Source: Planctomycetota bacterium (GTDB lineage Bacteria; Planctomycetota; Phycisphaerae; WQYP01). From it: 64,000 bases of DNA. A program made the position numbers and the translations under genes. This document shows, piece by piece, positions 35,713 to 44,676 of this stretch (within the stretch, counting starts at the first letter, position 1; the number at the start of each line of letters is the position of its first letter). Below the pieces are notes generated by a model. That model was not told the DNA's origin, ran no database searches, and saw only the letters and a list, made by a program, of their open reading frames with translations. The stretch lies in NCBI GenBank assembly GCA_021805985.1, contig JAJZDN010000017.1, positions 1-64,000 on the forward strand, written 5' to 3'.

Positions 35713-36812
35713 GGCTTAAACGTCCCTGTAACCGCCATTCCGTTAGTTAATTCCGCATTACCCACAATCACCGCCGGTTCCCCCTCAACCACGCTGCTGC
35801 CAAGCACCTGCACATATCGCGTATTGGCCAAGCCAATACGCACCCGATGCAATATCGCCCGGCCGTTGCGGACCGTAAATAATTCCTGTACATTCCCGGC
35901 CGGCAACACCGCCGCTCGGGGAACCACCAGCCCCGTGGCCTTCGCGATAATCAATTTCCCTTCCACATATTGCCCCAGCAGCAGCCCCGAGTGCATCTGC
36001 GGTGTCACAAACACATCCACCAGCCGCGTCAGTGGATTGACGCGCTGCGTAATTAAGGAAATCTTTCCTACAATGCGCTGGGTGGATTGTTCGCCAACCG
36101 GCAAAAGCGTCACGGTCTGTCCGCGCCGCACCTTTATGGAATCCTCCGGTTCCAGGCCTAACTGGACTTCAATATTTCGAGAGGACACCAGTTGTAAAAG
36201 GGGAGCACCAGGTAAAACAATTTGTCCCGGTCCAGAAAGTATCTTCGATACCACTCCGCCAGCGGGGGCTTTTATTAAACGCGGGCCGCCGATCCCCAGC
36301 GTTTTGAGATTTGTTAAATTCAGTTGTGCCAGTTTCAGTGCCTGCCGGGCCGCCAGCAGGCTTTGCCGGGTAGCCAGATGCAAGGCAAATTTTTGTTTTA
36401 CTTCCGATAGTTGCTCCTCTGCAGAAAGTGCCGAACTCTGGGCCTGCGCCAGCCGCAACAGCTCGGAACTGGTTGATTCCAGTTGCAGTAGCGGTTCGCC
36501 TTTTCTGACGTGCTGCCCGCCGGCGACCAGAATTCGCAACACCTGCGCATTAAAGGGAACCGCCACATTCCGAATCGAACTGGCCCGCGCCACGACCGTG
36601 CCATAAGCCACGACCGAAGCGGAAATACTTTGCCTGCGGACCGGCACGGTTTTGACATAGGCAATCACACGCGGACGCGTGTGGCTTCCTGGTGCGTGCG
36701 CAGTATTTGCCGCTGCCGTCTTCGGACCAGTTTGTCGCCAGATGGCAACACCCATTCCCAGTGCGGAAATAAGCACAAATGCCCAGGATATCCGTTTCAT
36801 GAATCGGGTCAT
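35709..36812 (-). CDS. RND periplasmic adaptor (membrane fusion protein)
   Basis: 367-aa HlyD/AcrA-type adaptor linking the permease to TolC. N-terminal anchor (residues 9-25), then barrel-sandwich halves VPFNAQVLRILVAGGQHVRKGEPLL and LIKAPAGGVVSKILSGPGQIV joined by a short helical hairpin, a beta-barrel and a C-terminal membrane-proximal domain. No His- or Met-rich metal-binding extension is visible. It overlaps both neighbours by 4 nt (ATGA). Confidence 0.92.
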   Translation of the reverse strand: MTRFMKRISWAFVLISALGMGVAIWRQTGPKTAAANTAHAPGSHTRPRVIAYVKTVPVRRQSISASVVAYGTVVARASSIRNVAVPFNAQVLRILVAGGQHVRKGEPLLQLESTSSELLRLAQAQSSALSAEEQLSEVKQKFALHLATRQSLLAARQALKLAQLNLTNLKTLGIGGPRLIKAPAGGVVSKILSGPGQIVLPGAPLLQLVSSRNIEVQLGLEPEDSIKVRRGQTVTLLPVGEQSTQRIVGKISLITQRVNPLTRLVDVFVTPQMHSGLLLGQYVEGKLIIAKATGLVVPRAAVLPAGNVQELFTVRNGRAILHRVRIGLANTRYVQVLGSSVVEGEPAVIVGNAELTNGMAVTGTFKP

Positions 36813-38350
36813 GGTTTGGTCGCTCCGTGTTGCGGGGGAACTGGGGTGGATCGCATCTCCGGCACATACGTGCCGGCGGCCAGAGCCAGCGCAATGCGAT
36901 TGCGCTCCAGCTGATTTTTAAGCTGGATCACGTTGATGCGCTTTTGAATCAATTGATCCACTTCCGTGTAATAGCTGACAATATCAACATTGCCGAACTT
37001 CAGTGCCTGTTGATACGTTTGCACAAGCTTCGCCAGACTTTTTACCGCCGCATCACTGGCGGCAATTTGTGCCCCTAACGCATGAATATCGGAATAAGCC
37101 AGGGCCACCGCGGAACGGGCGGAAAATTCGCGGGCGATATAGCTGTCATAAAGATACTTCCGGGTTGCTTTCTGAATAGCAATATTCCCCTGATTGCGAT
37201 CGAAGATCGGCAGGTCAATCGTGACGCCGAATCCCGTCGTATGAACATTGGTCGTGTCGCTGGCCTGCTGAAACCCCAGGCTTAAACGCGGAAATTGCCG
37301 TAGCACTGCCGCCCGTAGTGATTCCTGCTGGCTTTGATATCCCAATTTGAACGCCACCAGATCCAGCCGCAGACGCGGCAAATCTTTTAAAATAGCCCGC
37401 TCCGGTGGTAAGGCAATGCGTGCGGGAAACCGAATCGTGCGGCTTAAGCGAATGGGTGCGTCAATCGGCAGGCCCATAACCATCCGCAGGCGAATAAGAT
37501 TTTGGTCCCGTTTTTGTGTTAAAGACTCTACCAGCGCCTGCGCCTGTTGGCTGGCAGCACGGGCGGCGCTTAAATCCAGAATGGTATTTAGGCTTGCATT
37601 GTAGGCTTTCTGAACCACTTGTTCATTGGTTTGCAACTCGCTCTGCGCCAGGTGAGCCTGATGCAACTGCGCCTCTGTCGCCGCGAGATTATAAACCGCC
37701 AGCCGGGCCGCCTGCGCGGTTTGCCATTCCTGCCAGGCCACATCCAGATCCACTTGTCCACGGTGATATTTGGCCGACGCCACCCGGGCGTCATGATCAA
37801 TTAACTGTGTAACATCCCAACTCACACCAAGGCCATAACCGGTAAAGGTGCCGGTACGGTACCCGCCGGTAACCAACGCCGTTGATTCCGACACTTGCGG
37901 GTTGGGTAAAATGCCGGCCTGAATCACCTGCGCTGCCGCCTCATGGCGTTGATCCCGCACCGCACGCAGCGATGGATTAAGTATCACCGCGATGACCGCG
38001 GCCTCATTAGGCGTGATTCCACCCGTCGGCCGCAGTGGCAGCGGCGGCAGACCAATGCCGCGCACGCGTTGGGCGGAAATGCGCAACTGCTTCCATACCG
38101 GAACTTGCAATGCCTGATTAACCCGCGCCTCCGTCAGCGGCATGGCATGATAACTTTGACAGCCCGCCAACAGCAGAAGGCCCCAAAGAACCAGTACGCC
38201 AAGCCCATAACTCTCCCACGTCCGCAGGTCGGCAAACAGCAGGCTGAAAACCTTGCGTCCGGTGCATTTGCCGATACACGCGGTAAGAATTTTCTGATCC
38301 TGCCGGTGCGTGAGTGCCTCCCTATCGGCATTTCTATCTCGGAACGTCAT
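36809..38350 (-). CDS. TolC-family outer-membrane efflux lipoprotein
   Basis: 513-aa outer-membrane channel. Two outer-membrane-efflux repeats are visible (SAKYHRGQVDLDVAWQEWQ and QKATRKYLYDSYIAREFSAR with long coiled segments). A lipobox LLLLAGCQSY is present, but it is preceded by about 45 residues without a closer start codon, giving an unusually long n-region. The chosen ATG (38350) has GGAGG 11 nt upstream and overlaps the kinase stop by 17 nt; 38368 and 38419 are alternatives. Works with the adaptor and permease downstream. Confidence 0.88.
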   Translation of the reverse strand: MTFRDRNADREALTHRQDQKILTACIGKCTGRKVFSLLFADLRTWESYGLGVLVLWGLLLLAGCQSYHAMPLTEARVNQALQVPVWKQLRISAQRVRGIGLPPLPLRPTGGITPNEAAVIAVILNPSLRAVRDQRHEAAAQVIQAGILPNPQVSESTALVTGGYRTGTFTGYGLGVSWDVTQLIDHDARVASAKYHRGQVDLDVAWQEWQTAQAARLAVYNLAATEAQLHQAHLAQSELQTNEQVVQKAYNASLNTILDLSAARAASQQAQALVESLTQKRDQNLIRLRMVMGLPIDAPIRLSRTIRFPARIALPPERAILKDLPRLRLDLVAFKLGYQSQQESLRAAVLRQFPRLSLGFQQASDTTNVHTTGFGVTIDLPIFDRNQGNIAIQKATRKYLYDSYIAREFSARSAVALAYSDIHALGAQIAASDAAVKSLAKLVQTYQQALKFGNVDIVSYYTEVDQLIQKRINVIQLKNQLERNRIALALAAGTYVPEMRSTPVPPQHGATKP

Positions 38351-39845
38351 GCGATCCATCGCCTCCATGCTTTGGAAATAACAACACAATAGTAAACCAT
38401 TGGCCGGGGCAGGATTCAACTTTCACCCTGCCGCCGATTTGCCGCATGACATTCTGCACAATGGATAATCCTAATCCGCTGTGCCGGCCGTGATCTGTAC
38501 GGGAATCATCGCCGCGCCAAAACCGTTCAAATATCTGCTGCGACTGCTGCACGGAAATCGCACTGCCCGTGTTAGCCACCGTTAATATTGCCGCATCGGC
38601 ACCGTTTTCCAGCCCAACGCGAATCATGCCGCCCTTATTGACATAACTGACCGCATTGTCCAGTACATTGCGGAGTACCAGCAGCACCAACTCCGGCGGC
38701 GCCTTAACCACGGCCGGAGAAACACCACTATCATCCAACGTCACCGCCCGCGAAATAATGCTTTCCTGACAACTCTGCAAGTGCTGCTGGATCATCTGGT
38801 CCAGCGGGCAGTTTTCCGACGCCTGCGCCCACGCCCCCGCTTCCAACCGGGCCAGCGTCAGCAGGTTTTCCACCATCTCCTGCATTTGCACGCTGATATC
38901 CAGCGATTGCCGCAATGTTCGCTGATACTCGTCGCTGCTGCGCAAGCGGGTTAAAGCCAGTTCTGCGCCGGTGCGCAGGCCGGCCAGGGGCGTGCGCAAC
39001 TCATGGGCCATATCCGCGGTAAGTGCTTTTTCCCGGATAACCGCATCTTCCACACGCTCCAGCAGCTTATTTAGACGATCCACAATGGGAATCAGTTCGT
39101 GCGGAACATTGTGCGTGCTGATGCGATCCTTCAGGCGCGTCGCACCGACTCCCGCAATTTGCTCTGCAATGGTATCCACCGGCCGAAATCCACGATTTAC
39201 AAGCCATGCAATGAGAGCCGCCGAAAGCAACGTGGCCAGAGAGCAGGAAATCGCCAGCGACCAGGCGATACTGGAAAGTGCATGGTCCAGATCATCCGTG
39301 GGCCGGGCAACCGCGAGAATATAATCTAGTCCAATATGTTCCGTCTGGCCGGTGTCGGCCGGTCGGTTGTTGCGAATATCGCCCGTGTGGTCAGAGCCGT
39401 CATGGTGATGGTCCTCCTCGTGGTCATCACTATTTCCCTCGCGGAAGCGGATCGCCAGTTCTCTTCCGTCATGATCGTCCGGCAAATCAACCGCCGCAAA
39501 CCTGACGGCATTGCGTGCAGGGGCGAGGAATTTTAAATTGCGTTTGCCCAGTGCGGGCGGATGAAGCACCAATTTCCCGCGCGGCGTCCAAATCTGAAAA
39601 TAGCGCGGCATGCCATGCGCGTGACCATCCGTGACGGGCGTAAAGTCGGAAGTGATATGGAATCCGCGGTGCGGGTCCCAATCCAGTGTCGCCACCAGCA
39701 GGGTGGCGCGGGCGGTAAGAGAGGCGTTGAACTGGGACTCCAGTGAATGTTGCAGGGTCAGATACAAACTCCCGCCCAGCACCGCCAGCATCACGGCGAT
39801 GGCCGCGCCACATGAGAGCATGAGTTGTAATCGGATCGACCGCAT
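38334..39845 (-). CDS. Sensor histidine kinase with His/Asp-rich sensor loop
   Basis: 503-aa inner-membrane kinase. TM1 about residues 10-30, a periplasmic sensor of about 160 residues, TM2 about 193-217, HAMP, HisKA with ADMAHELRTPLAG (H-box), N-box LRNVLDNAVSYV and G-box HSGLGLSIV. Within the sensor, DDHEEDHHHDGSDHTGD is a likely metal-binding loop, suggesting Zn, Cu, Ni or Co sensing by analogy with CusS/CzcS systems. The ATG overlaps the response-regulator stop in TGATG, so the two are translationally coupled. A TTG 3 nt upstream is less likely. Confidence 0.93.
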   Translation of the reverse strand: MRSIRLQLMLSCGAAIAVMLAVLGGSLYLTLQHSLESQFNASLTARATLLVATLDWDPHRGFHITSDFTPVTDGHAHGMPRYFQIWTPRGKLVLHPPALGKRNLKFLAPARNAVRFAAVDLPDDHDGRELAIRFREGNSDDHEEDHHHDGSDHTGDIRNNRPADTGQTEHIGLDYILAVARPTDDLDHALSSIAWSLAISCSLATLLSAALIAWLVNRGFRPVDTIAEQIAGVGATRLKDRISTHNVPHELIPIVDRLNKLLERVEDAVIREKALTADMAHELRTPLAGLRTGAELALTRLRSSDEYQRTLRQSLDISVQMQEMVENLLTLARLEAGAWAQASENCPLDQMIQQHLQSCQESIISRAVTLDDSGVSPAVVKAPPELVLLVLRNVLDNAVSYVNKGGMIRVGLENGADAAILTVANTGSAISVQQSQQIFERFWRGDDSRTDHGRHSGLGLSIVQNVMRQIGGRVKVESCPGQWFTIVLLFPKHGGDGSHDVPR

Positions 39846-40519
39846 CAATCACCCGGCCCCAGCATATAGCCCTGCCCGCGCCGCGTGTGAATCAGGCGGT
39901 CCAGCGAATCGGCGTCAATTTTCTTACGCAGCAGACTCACAAATACATCCACCACATTACTTTCCGGCGGTGCTTCATCACAATGCACGTGCTCCCATAT
40001 TTCAGCGCGCGAGACAATTTCCCCCTGCCGCATGGCCAGATATTCCAGTATCGCATATTCCCGGGCGCTTAATTCAATTTCCACCCCGCCCTGAAAAACC
40101 CGCCGGGCGTTGAGATCTATCGCCAGTGTTCCGATGGTCAGGCGTGATGACGCAATTTTGTACCGCCGTCGTGTTAAGGCTCGGACTCTGGCCAGCATTT
40201 CCTCCAGCGCAAACGGCTTGGTGAGGTAATCATCGGCTCCCGCATCCAACCCTTTAACCCGGTCATCCACGGTGTCGCGCGCTGTCAGAACCAGTACCGC
40301 GGGCCGGGCTTTCATGCTTCCCATGGCCTTAAGCACCTGAAAGCCATCCACCCCCGGCATCATCAGGTCCAGGATAACCACATCAATATGGCCACTTTGC
40401 AAATGCCATAACGCCAACCGCCCGTCGCCGGCTTCATTAACCACATACGTCTGTTCGCGCAGGGCCTGCGCAATGGATTCCCGTAGCGTCTTAAAATCCT
40501 CAACTACCAATACCCGCAT
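39845..40519 (-). CDS. OmpR/PhoB-family response regulator
   Basis: 224-aa regulator. Receiver domain residues 1-115 with phospho-acceptor Asp51 (VVILDLMMPGVDG), Thr79 and Lys101 (YLTKPFA). The C-terminal winged helix contains LSAREYAILEYLAMRQGEI and the wing RRGQGYML. ATG at 40519 with AGGTG upstream gives the canonical MRVLVVEDF; an ORF extension to 40627 runs through the predicted promoter. First gene of a five-gene operon. Its likely operator precedes it and three nearby genes. Confidence 0.95.
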   Translation of the reverse strand: MRVLVVEDFKTLRESIAQALREQTYVVNEAGDGRLALWHLQSGHIDVVILDLMMPGVDGFQVLKAMGSMKARPAVLVLTARDTVDDRVKGLDAGADDYLTKPFALEEMLARVRALTRRRYKIASSRLTIGTLAIDLNARRVFQGGVEIELSAREYAILEYLAMRQGEIVSRAEIWEHVHCDEAPPESNVVDVFVSLLRKKIDADSLDRLIHTRRGQGYMLGPGD

Positions 40520-40581
40520 GAACGCACCTGCCAATGCCCGTCTTTGGAAGCAGGCGACCGGCGGCTGCAACCAAGCCCCTA

Positions 40582-40614
40582 AGTATAAAGGAGGTTTATG
40601 AAAGGAGAATGAAA
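40582..40614 (-). promoter_or_regulatory. OmpR-type operator and promoter of the regulator-RND operon
   Basis: Minus strand: TTCAT, 6 nt (TCTCCT), TTCAT (40598-40613), then exactly 10 nt and TATACT (40582-40587). The 11-bp period of the half-sites is that of OmpR/PhoB-family binding sites. The same architecture precedes PepSY1, the amidase and PepSY2. Its position 5' of the regulator gene implies autoregulation. Confidence 0.72.
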
Positions 40615-40825
40615 AGCCCCTGATCACTCACCGCGTGGCGGGCCATTATTTCCGTTCCACACGGCCGTGGGAACTTCATTTAGTTCCAGACATCCTTCTC
40701 CCGAAATACGAACATCTGTCACATGGCGCAACAATTCCCTGCAGTGGCAAGTATCGTGTTTTAAGGCACTTATGATGTTTAGTGGAGATGACAGGAGAGG
40801 AATTGCACATGGCGCAACAATTAAG

Positions 40826-42286
40826 TCACGCCCAAAACGGGACATAGCTTGCGTCCTTTGTGCTACCGCCGCCTTGGCGGATTAAGCCGACAGCAATAGT
40901 GTCGCGGATAACACGCGAAGTCACCGAGTGATCTTCGATCTTCAGCCGTTGGCGAAGCGAGCGATTCGTCATGCGCTTGCCCGAGACGTGCCACAGACAT
41001 GCGTGCTGGTAGCAGGCACGAATGCGCTCCCGCCGGTCCATGGCTGCGAAAGGCCGTGGCGCAAAGAGAACGGCAACAGTGTGCTGGGGCGTCGTGCGGA
41101 AATCCGGTGCGGGAAGTTGGTATTCCTCCACAGAAGTGATGACCATCTTGATCCCGCTTCCGCGCTCCTCACATATATTCATTCGTCGCATCAGCGCGGC
41201 CAAGATTTCATTACGAGATCGCGGCGGCTCGTCAATAAAACGCAATGGGTCAATCAATGGCTGACCGGGATTGGTTATTTCCATTCGGCCCGCAAAAACC
41301 TCAATCATCGGTCCGGTACCGGACAAGTTAAAATCCTGATGGATCAGCGCGTTGGCAACGAGTTCCCGGATGGCGACCTCCGGATAAAGGCGAACTGTCC
41401 TGCGAAGAGCCTGCCCAACGTGCTCATTCTGCGGTAGTTGATCATTGATCCATGCGAGCAGTGATTCAAACCCAACCGCGTAGCCCGGCCGGGGAACATC
41501 GGCGGCAATATCGGGATGCTCCTTAACCGTCTGCGTTTTGTTTTCGCCTTGGTAGATCACCACCCGCGGCACCTTGCGGGACAACCGTTGGAAATAACGG
41601 AGATCAGCGGCGAACAGCACCGCTCCGACGTTCGTGATGTCAAACCGGCCGGCCGGTTGGGGGGTAATCACGCGCTCCGCACCGAGTCGTTCCAAAATGG
41701 CGTGGCGGTTGCCGGGGAGCGGAATGCCCAATAGACGGAACGCTCCAACATAATCGATTGATGCCAGTACTTCGTCAGGGGAAGCGGACGGTAGCGCCAC
41801 TTCGGTTTCAAAGACCTTTTCCGAAAACACTGCCCAAAGTGCTCGCTCTTTTTCGGGAAAATCTCGGAGTTTCTTCTTGTAACTTCCCACCCGGATGTAT
41901 TCGGCACCGTCGAAAGCCACCGGCTGATGCGACACAGGGTGAATTTCCAGCAGCACCATGTGCTTGCCGTCCACTTCGCCCTCATGGAAGCGAAAGTCGA
42001 CTCGCGGGGCGAGCAGCCGGAGCAGCCAGTTTTCGAGTTCTTCGTTGCCGACTTTCGTCTGGCGTGGATGAAATGATGTGCCCGTTAATTTGTGCGAGCT
42101 GTTATCAATTCCCCACAGCAGGAAGGCTTGGGGGCGACGGTGTAACGCCGCGCCGTTGGATAGAGCGGAAATATACCCGCCGATCTCATGCGGATCGACG
42201 ATATTGTGCTTGAACTCAACCCACTCGGTTTCGCTCGGCAGCGAGCGAAGATTTTCGATAAGAGATTGGAGTTCCCTCGGTGTCAT
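40826..42286 (-). CDS. AlbA_2 (Schlafen-type) DNA-binding plus GHKL ATPase protein
   Basis: 486-aa protein of the COG2865 type. Residues 1-150 are an AlbA_2 domain (ETEWVEFKHN, LLWGIDNSSHKLTG, YIRVGSYKKKLRDFPEKE). A middle region includes NVGAVLFAADLRYF, then a GHKL-ATPase-like segment (AIRELVANALIHQDF, MEITNPGQPLIDP, ERGSGIKMV), and a C-terminal winged helix. Such proteins are often annotated as RecG-like or as transcriptional regulators and are common in accessory and defence loci. A second, divergent relative lies at 51.3 kb. No partner gene is evident here. Confidence 0.85.
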   Translation of the reverse strand: MTPRELQSLIENLRSLPSETEWVEFKHNIVDPHEIGGYISALSNGAALHRRPQAFLLWGIDNSSHKLTGTSFHPRQTKVGNEELENWLLRLLAPRVDFRFHEGEVDGKHMVLLEIHPVSHQPVAFDGAEYIRVGSYKKKLRDFPEKERALWAVFSEKVFETEVALPSASPDEVLASIDYVGAFRLLGIPLPGNRHAILERLGAERVITPQPAGRFDITNVGAVLFAADLRYFQRLSRKVPRVVIYQGENKTQTVKEHPDIAADVPRPGYAVGFESLLAWINDQLPQNEHVGQALRRTVRLYPEVAIRELVANALIHQDFNLSGTGPMIEVFAGRMEITNPGQPLIDPLRFIDEPPRSRNEILAALMRRMNICEERGSGIKMVITSVEEYQLPAPDFRTTPQHTVAVLFAPRPFAAMDRRERIRACYQHACLWHVSGKRMTNRSLRQRLKIEDHSVTSRVIRDTIAVGLIRQGGGSTKDASYVPFWA

Positions 42287-42676
42287 AAGCCCACTTCTCC
42301 GCGCGACCGCAGATATTCCGTCCCCACTACCAACCCAGGGGGGCGTCGCAATAAATTCGGGCAGGACTCTGGTGTGCCAGTTCCCAAGACGAGCCTTCTC
42401 TTAGCGAGGGCATTTATGCCGTCGATTTTGCCGCTTGCCCGGAAATATTGCCACGCCCAGCCAGGGGACGGGGAATCGATGAGGTTTTGTAAGCAGCGGA
42501 TTGGCGGTAGCATATTCATCTTAGGGACATTTGACGGTCCGTTTGCTGTCGTGTCAAGCAACGCCAAGCCTGAATTTACAAAGTATACCGCATTAGGGGA
42601 AGACAAACAGCAGGGCCAGCCCATAGCGCCATGAGCCAGCCCTGCTCAGGGAGGAGGATGCCTTTTTGTTCGACGG
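42287..42676. other. Spacer between the AlbA/GHKL gene and PepSY1
   Basis: No gene. It contains the hairpin at 42609-42646, which follows PepSY1, and the upstream region of the AlbA/GHKL gene. No promoter hexamers stand out. Confidence 0.4.
42609..42646 (-). terminator. Hairpin downstream of PepSY1
   Basis: On the minus strand AGCAGGGC pairs with GCCCTGCT, with an inner GCTCAT/ATGGGC stem. A modest T-rich tract (TGTTTGTCTT) follows. It lies 31 bp past the PepSY1 stop codon; an intrinsic terminator or 3'-stabilising hairpin. Confidence 0.6.
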
Positions 42677-43348
42677 TCAGTGGTTGTCGCCATGATTGTG
42701 ATCGCCATGGTCGCCATCGCCGTGGCCATGATCTTTGTGATCCCCATGATCTTTATCCCCATGGCCATGGTCTCCATGGTCTCCATGGTCTCCATGGCCA
42801 TCGTGATCAGCATGATCGCCATTTTCATGATCGCCGTGATCTTCTTTCTTAAGTTTTATTTTCAGCAGCGTGCCGTCGGGCAGCACTTTGAGTTTGTACG
42901 CGTGTTCGCCAATTTTTACTTTCGCTTTGTAAAATGCACTTCCGGCATCGGTATAATGTTCCTCAATATCGGAAGCGTTGCCGCCGCCCATTTCCTGTTT
43001 GATGGTTGCTGCAACCGCAGCGGGGAGTTCGGCCATCGTGAGTTCCATATCGCTTAAATGTTTTTTCAGCAGGATGCCATTCATGGCAATTTTAATTTCA
43101 TAAGGCATTTTGCTGATTACCACATCGGCCTGGTATGTGGCTCGGTGATCGCCAACGGCCATATCAATTTCCCCAACTTGCCCGCCCGCAACTTCCTGCG
43201 TAAGGGTCTTGGCGACAGCAGTGGGCAATTGCGCCATGGTCACCCTGCAGTCGCCGCGGTCCGGCGCATCAGCCCGCGCTGGCAGCGAACCTCTGGCTGC
43301 CAAACCCAATCCGACAACCCCGATAATAAGAAATGCTTTGCGATTCAT
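42677..43348 (-). CDS. PepSY-like periplasmic protein with His/Asp/Gly-rich tail (PepSY1)
   Basis: 223-aa secreted protein. Signal peptide at residues 1-25 (KAFLIIGVVGLGLAARGSLP). Two PepSY-like repeats each begin TMAQLPTAVAKTL or TMAELPAAVAATIKQE and end in YKLKVLPDGTLLK-type strands. The last roughly 55 residues are almost only His, Asp and Gly in HGD/DHG steps, a strong divalent-metal chelator (Zn, Ni, Cu, Co). The start has CAGGAG 8 nt upstream. Preceded by an operator like that of the local regulator. PepSY2 at 44.7 kb is a diverged duplicate without the tail. Confidence 0.85.
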   Translation of the reverse strand: MNRKAFLIIGVVGLGLAARGSLPARADAPDRGDCRVTMAQLPTAVAKTLTQEVAGGQVGEIDMAVGDHRATYQADVVISKMPYEIKIAMNGILLKKHLSDMELTMAELPAAVAATIKQEMGGGNASDIEEHYTDAGSAFYKAKVKIGEHAYKLKVLPDGTLLKIKLKKEDHGDHENGDHADHDGHGDHGDHGDHGHGDKDHGDHKDHGHGDGDHGDHNHGDNH

Positions 43349-43400
43349 AACCGCACTCCTGAAAAAATCACAGATCGAACCATACAATCTGCATAAACTT

Positions 43401-43432
43401 AAACTAACATCCAACCATGAAAGGAACGTGAA
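43401..43432 (-). promoter_or_regulatory. OmpR-type operator and promoter of PepSY1
   Basis: Minus strand: TTCAC, GTTCCT, TTCAT, 10 nt, then TAGTTT (43401-43406). One mismatch in the distal half-site. The operator is about 70 bp upstream of the start codon, identical in distance to that of PepSY2. Confidence 0.68.
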
Positions 43433-43468
43433 GCCCTGATTTAAACCGATGCTTTGCCGCGCGATGTT

Positions 43469-44146
43469 TCATCGTGTCACACGCAAATAGGCCTCAAGGC
43501 CGCGTACCAATCCCGCTGCCAGCCGTTGCTGGCCTGATTTTGACGTCAGGTATCTTAGATCATGCGGATCAGACATAAAACCCAATTCCACCAGCACCGC
43601 CGGGCAATTGCTTTTGTCCAGCACTTCCAGTCCACGCGTATCCCTGCGAACATTGTGACAGATAAAGCCCTCATGAATCAGCCCCACAGCGATGAGGTGG
43701 GCCGCCACATGAGAGTCATGGGAGGCGCCCTGCGCGTAAAGCACAGTAAAACCATCCATGCCGTGTTGCTTGAAATAATCACAATGAATACTCAACAGCA
43801 GACGATCACCCGGGCGATTGGCGATCTGTACCCGATCGCTGAGGCTCACATATTTATCCCGGTCGCGTGTCAAGACATACTTGATATGGTCATGCTTCAG
43901 CAGCGGAACCATATCCTTTGCCACCGCCAGAACAATCGTCTTTTCATCCACGCCCGTGCTGCTTCGCGTTCCCGGATCAATTCCCCCATGCCCCGGATCA
44001 ATAACAACAAACCCGGTCGTTTGATCCTTCCCCATCGCCCGATGCAGCCACAACGGAAAGGCCAAAAGACATACAACACTTAGCACAAGCAGTGCCTTCC
44101 ACCGGTTATCGCCGTAGGCGAAATTATTGCTGTCACACTGTTTCAT
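43469..44146 (-). CDS. N-acetylmuramoyl-L-alanine amidase (Amidase_3)
   Basis: 225-aa zinc amidase that cleaves the peptide stem from glycan strands of peptidoglycan. N-terminal signal anchor (residues 17-35). Zinc and catalytic motifs: VIDPGHGGIDPG, LLLSIHCDYF and AVLVELGFMSDPHDL with the catalytic Glu. No SPOR, AMIN or LysM domain, so it depends on its anchor for location. It has an OmpR-type operator 110 bp upstream, and PepSY1 follows 120 bp downstream. A decayed fragment of a second copy lies at 45384-45465. Confidence 0.92.
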   Translation of the reverse strand: MKQCDSNNFAYGDNRWKALLVLSVVCLLAFPLWLHRAMGKDQTTGFVVIDPGHGGIDPGTRSSTGVDEKTIVLAVAKDMVPLLKHDHIKYVLTRDRDKYVSLSDRVQIANRPGDRLLLSIHCDYFKQHGMDGFTVLYAQGASHDSHVAAHLIAVGLIHEGFICHNVRRDTRGLEVLDKSNCPAVLVELGFMSDPHDLRYLTSKSGQQRLAAGLVRGLEAYLRVTR

Positions 44147-44676
44147 GCCGTTCCTTTCGCAACCATAAACACCAGCGACATTCCACCTCCCACCGCTTTA
44201 CCCCAGCCGGAAAACCGGGGCGGAAATCGCTAAATCAAAGCATGCTGCCGAGTCAAAGTTATCAACGGAACATGAAGGGAACATGAAATTACCAAAGCCT
44301 GATGCGGAACACAGTTCCAGTGCTCCCCATCTCCCTGTTTTGCTCCGGAAATAAAGGATCGAAAGTCCCTGCCGGCCTTGCTCATCGCCGTGGTCTACCG
44401 TGTGTTGAAAGGTAAAGTTGCCCGGTGCGATTCTGGAACCGCAGATAACGCGAATAGGGGCGGCGAGGGACATTTGGGGGCCTGGGGCCGGATGGGAAAA
44501 GCGGTGTGTACCGCGGCTCTGCCCTGCGGGTGGCTGGCATCTTTTATGCCTTTCAAACACCCCGCGCTTTGTCAGGCATGCGGAATTTTATGGTTCCTGA
44601 CGTCTTAAATAGCCTCCGGGCTGGCTGCCAGAACTGTATGCCGTTGAAATACCGGGCCGCCCTGCTTCACCCTCGC
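44147..44676. other. Spacer upstream of the amidase
   Basis: No gene. Bases 44256-44287 hold the amidase operator and promoter, and 44438-44456 hold a short copy of the GCGGATAACGCG repeat. The rest shows only overlapping chance ORFs. Confidence 0.45.
44256..44287 (-). promoter_or_regulatory. OmpR-type operator and promoter of the amidase
   Basis: Minus strand: TTCATGTTCCCTTCATG (44271-44287), a perfect 11-bp direct repeat of TTCATG, then 10 nt after the second TTCAT and TAACTT (44256-44261). Same geometry as the other three sites. Confidence 0.72.

Noticed and set aside
36809-38350. Assignment of the tripartite pump as CusCBA
   Set aside because: Gene order fits, but the permease lacks the HME motif and the adaptor and TolC protein show no metal-binding clusters, so no cus symbols were given.
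40624-40845. 73-codon leftward ORF upstream of the response regulator
   Set aside because: No motif or ribosome binding site; overlaps the end of the AlbA/GHKL gene. A short related sequence at 24815-24842 suggests repeat DNA.
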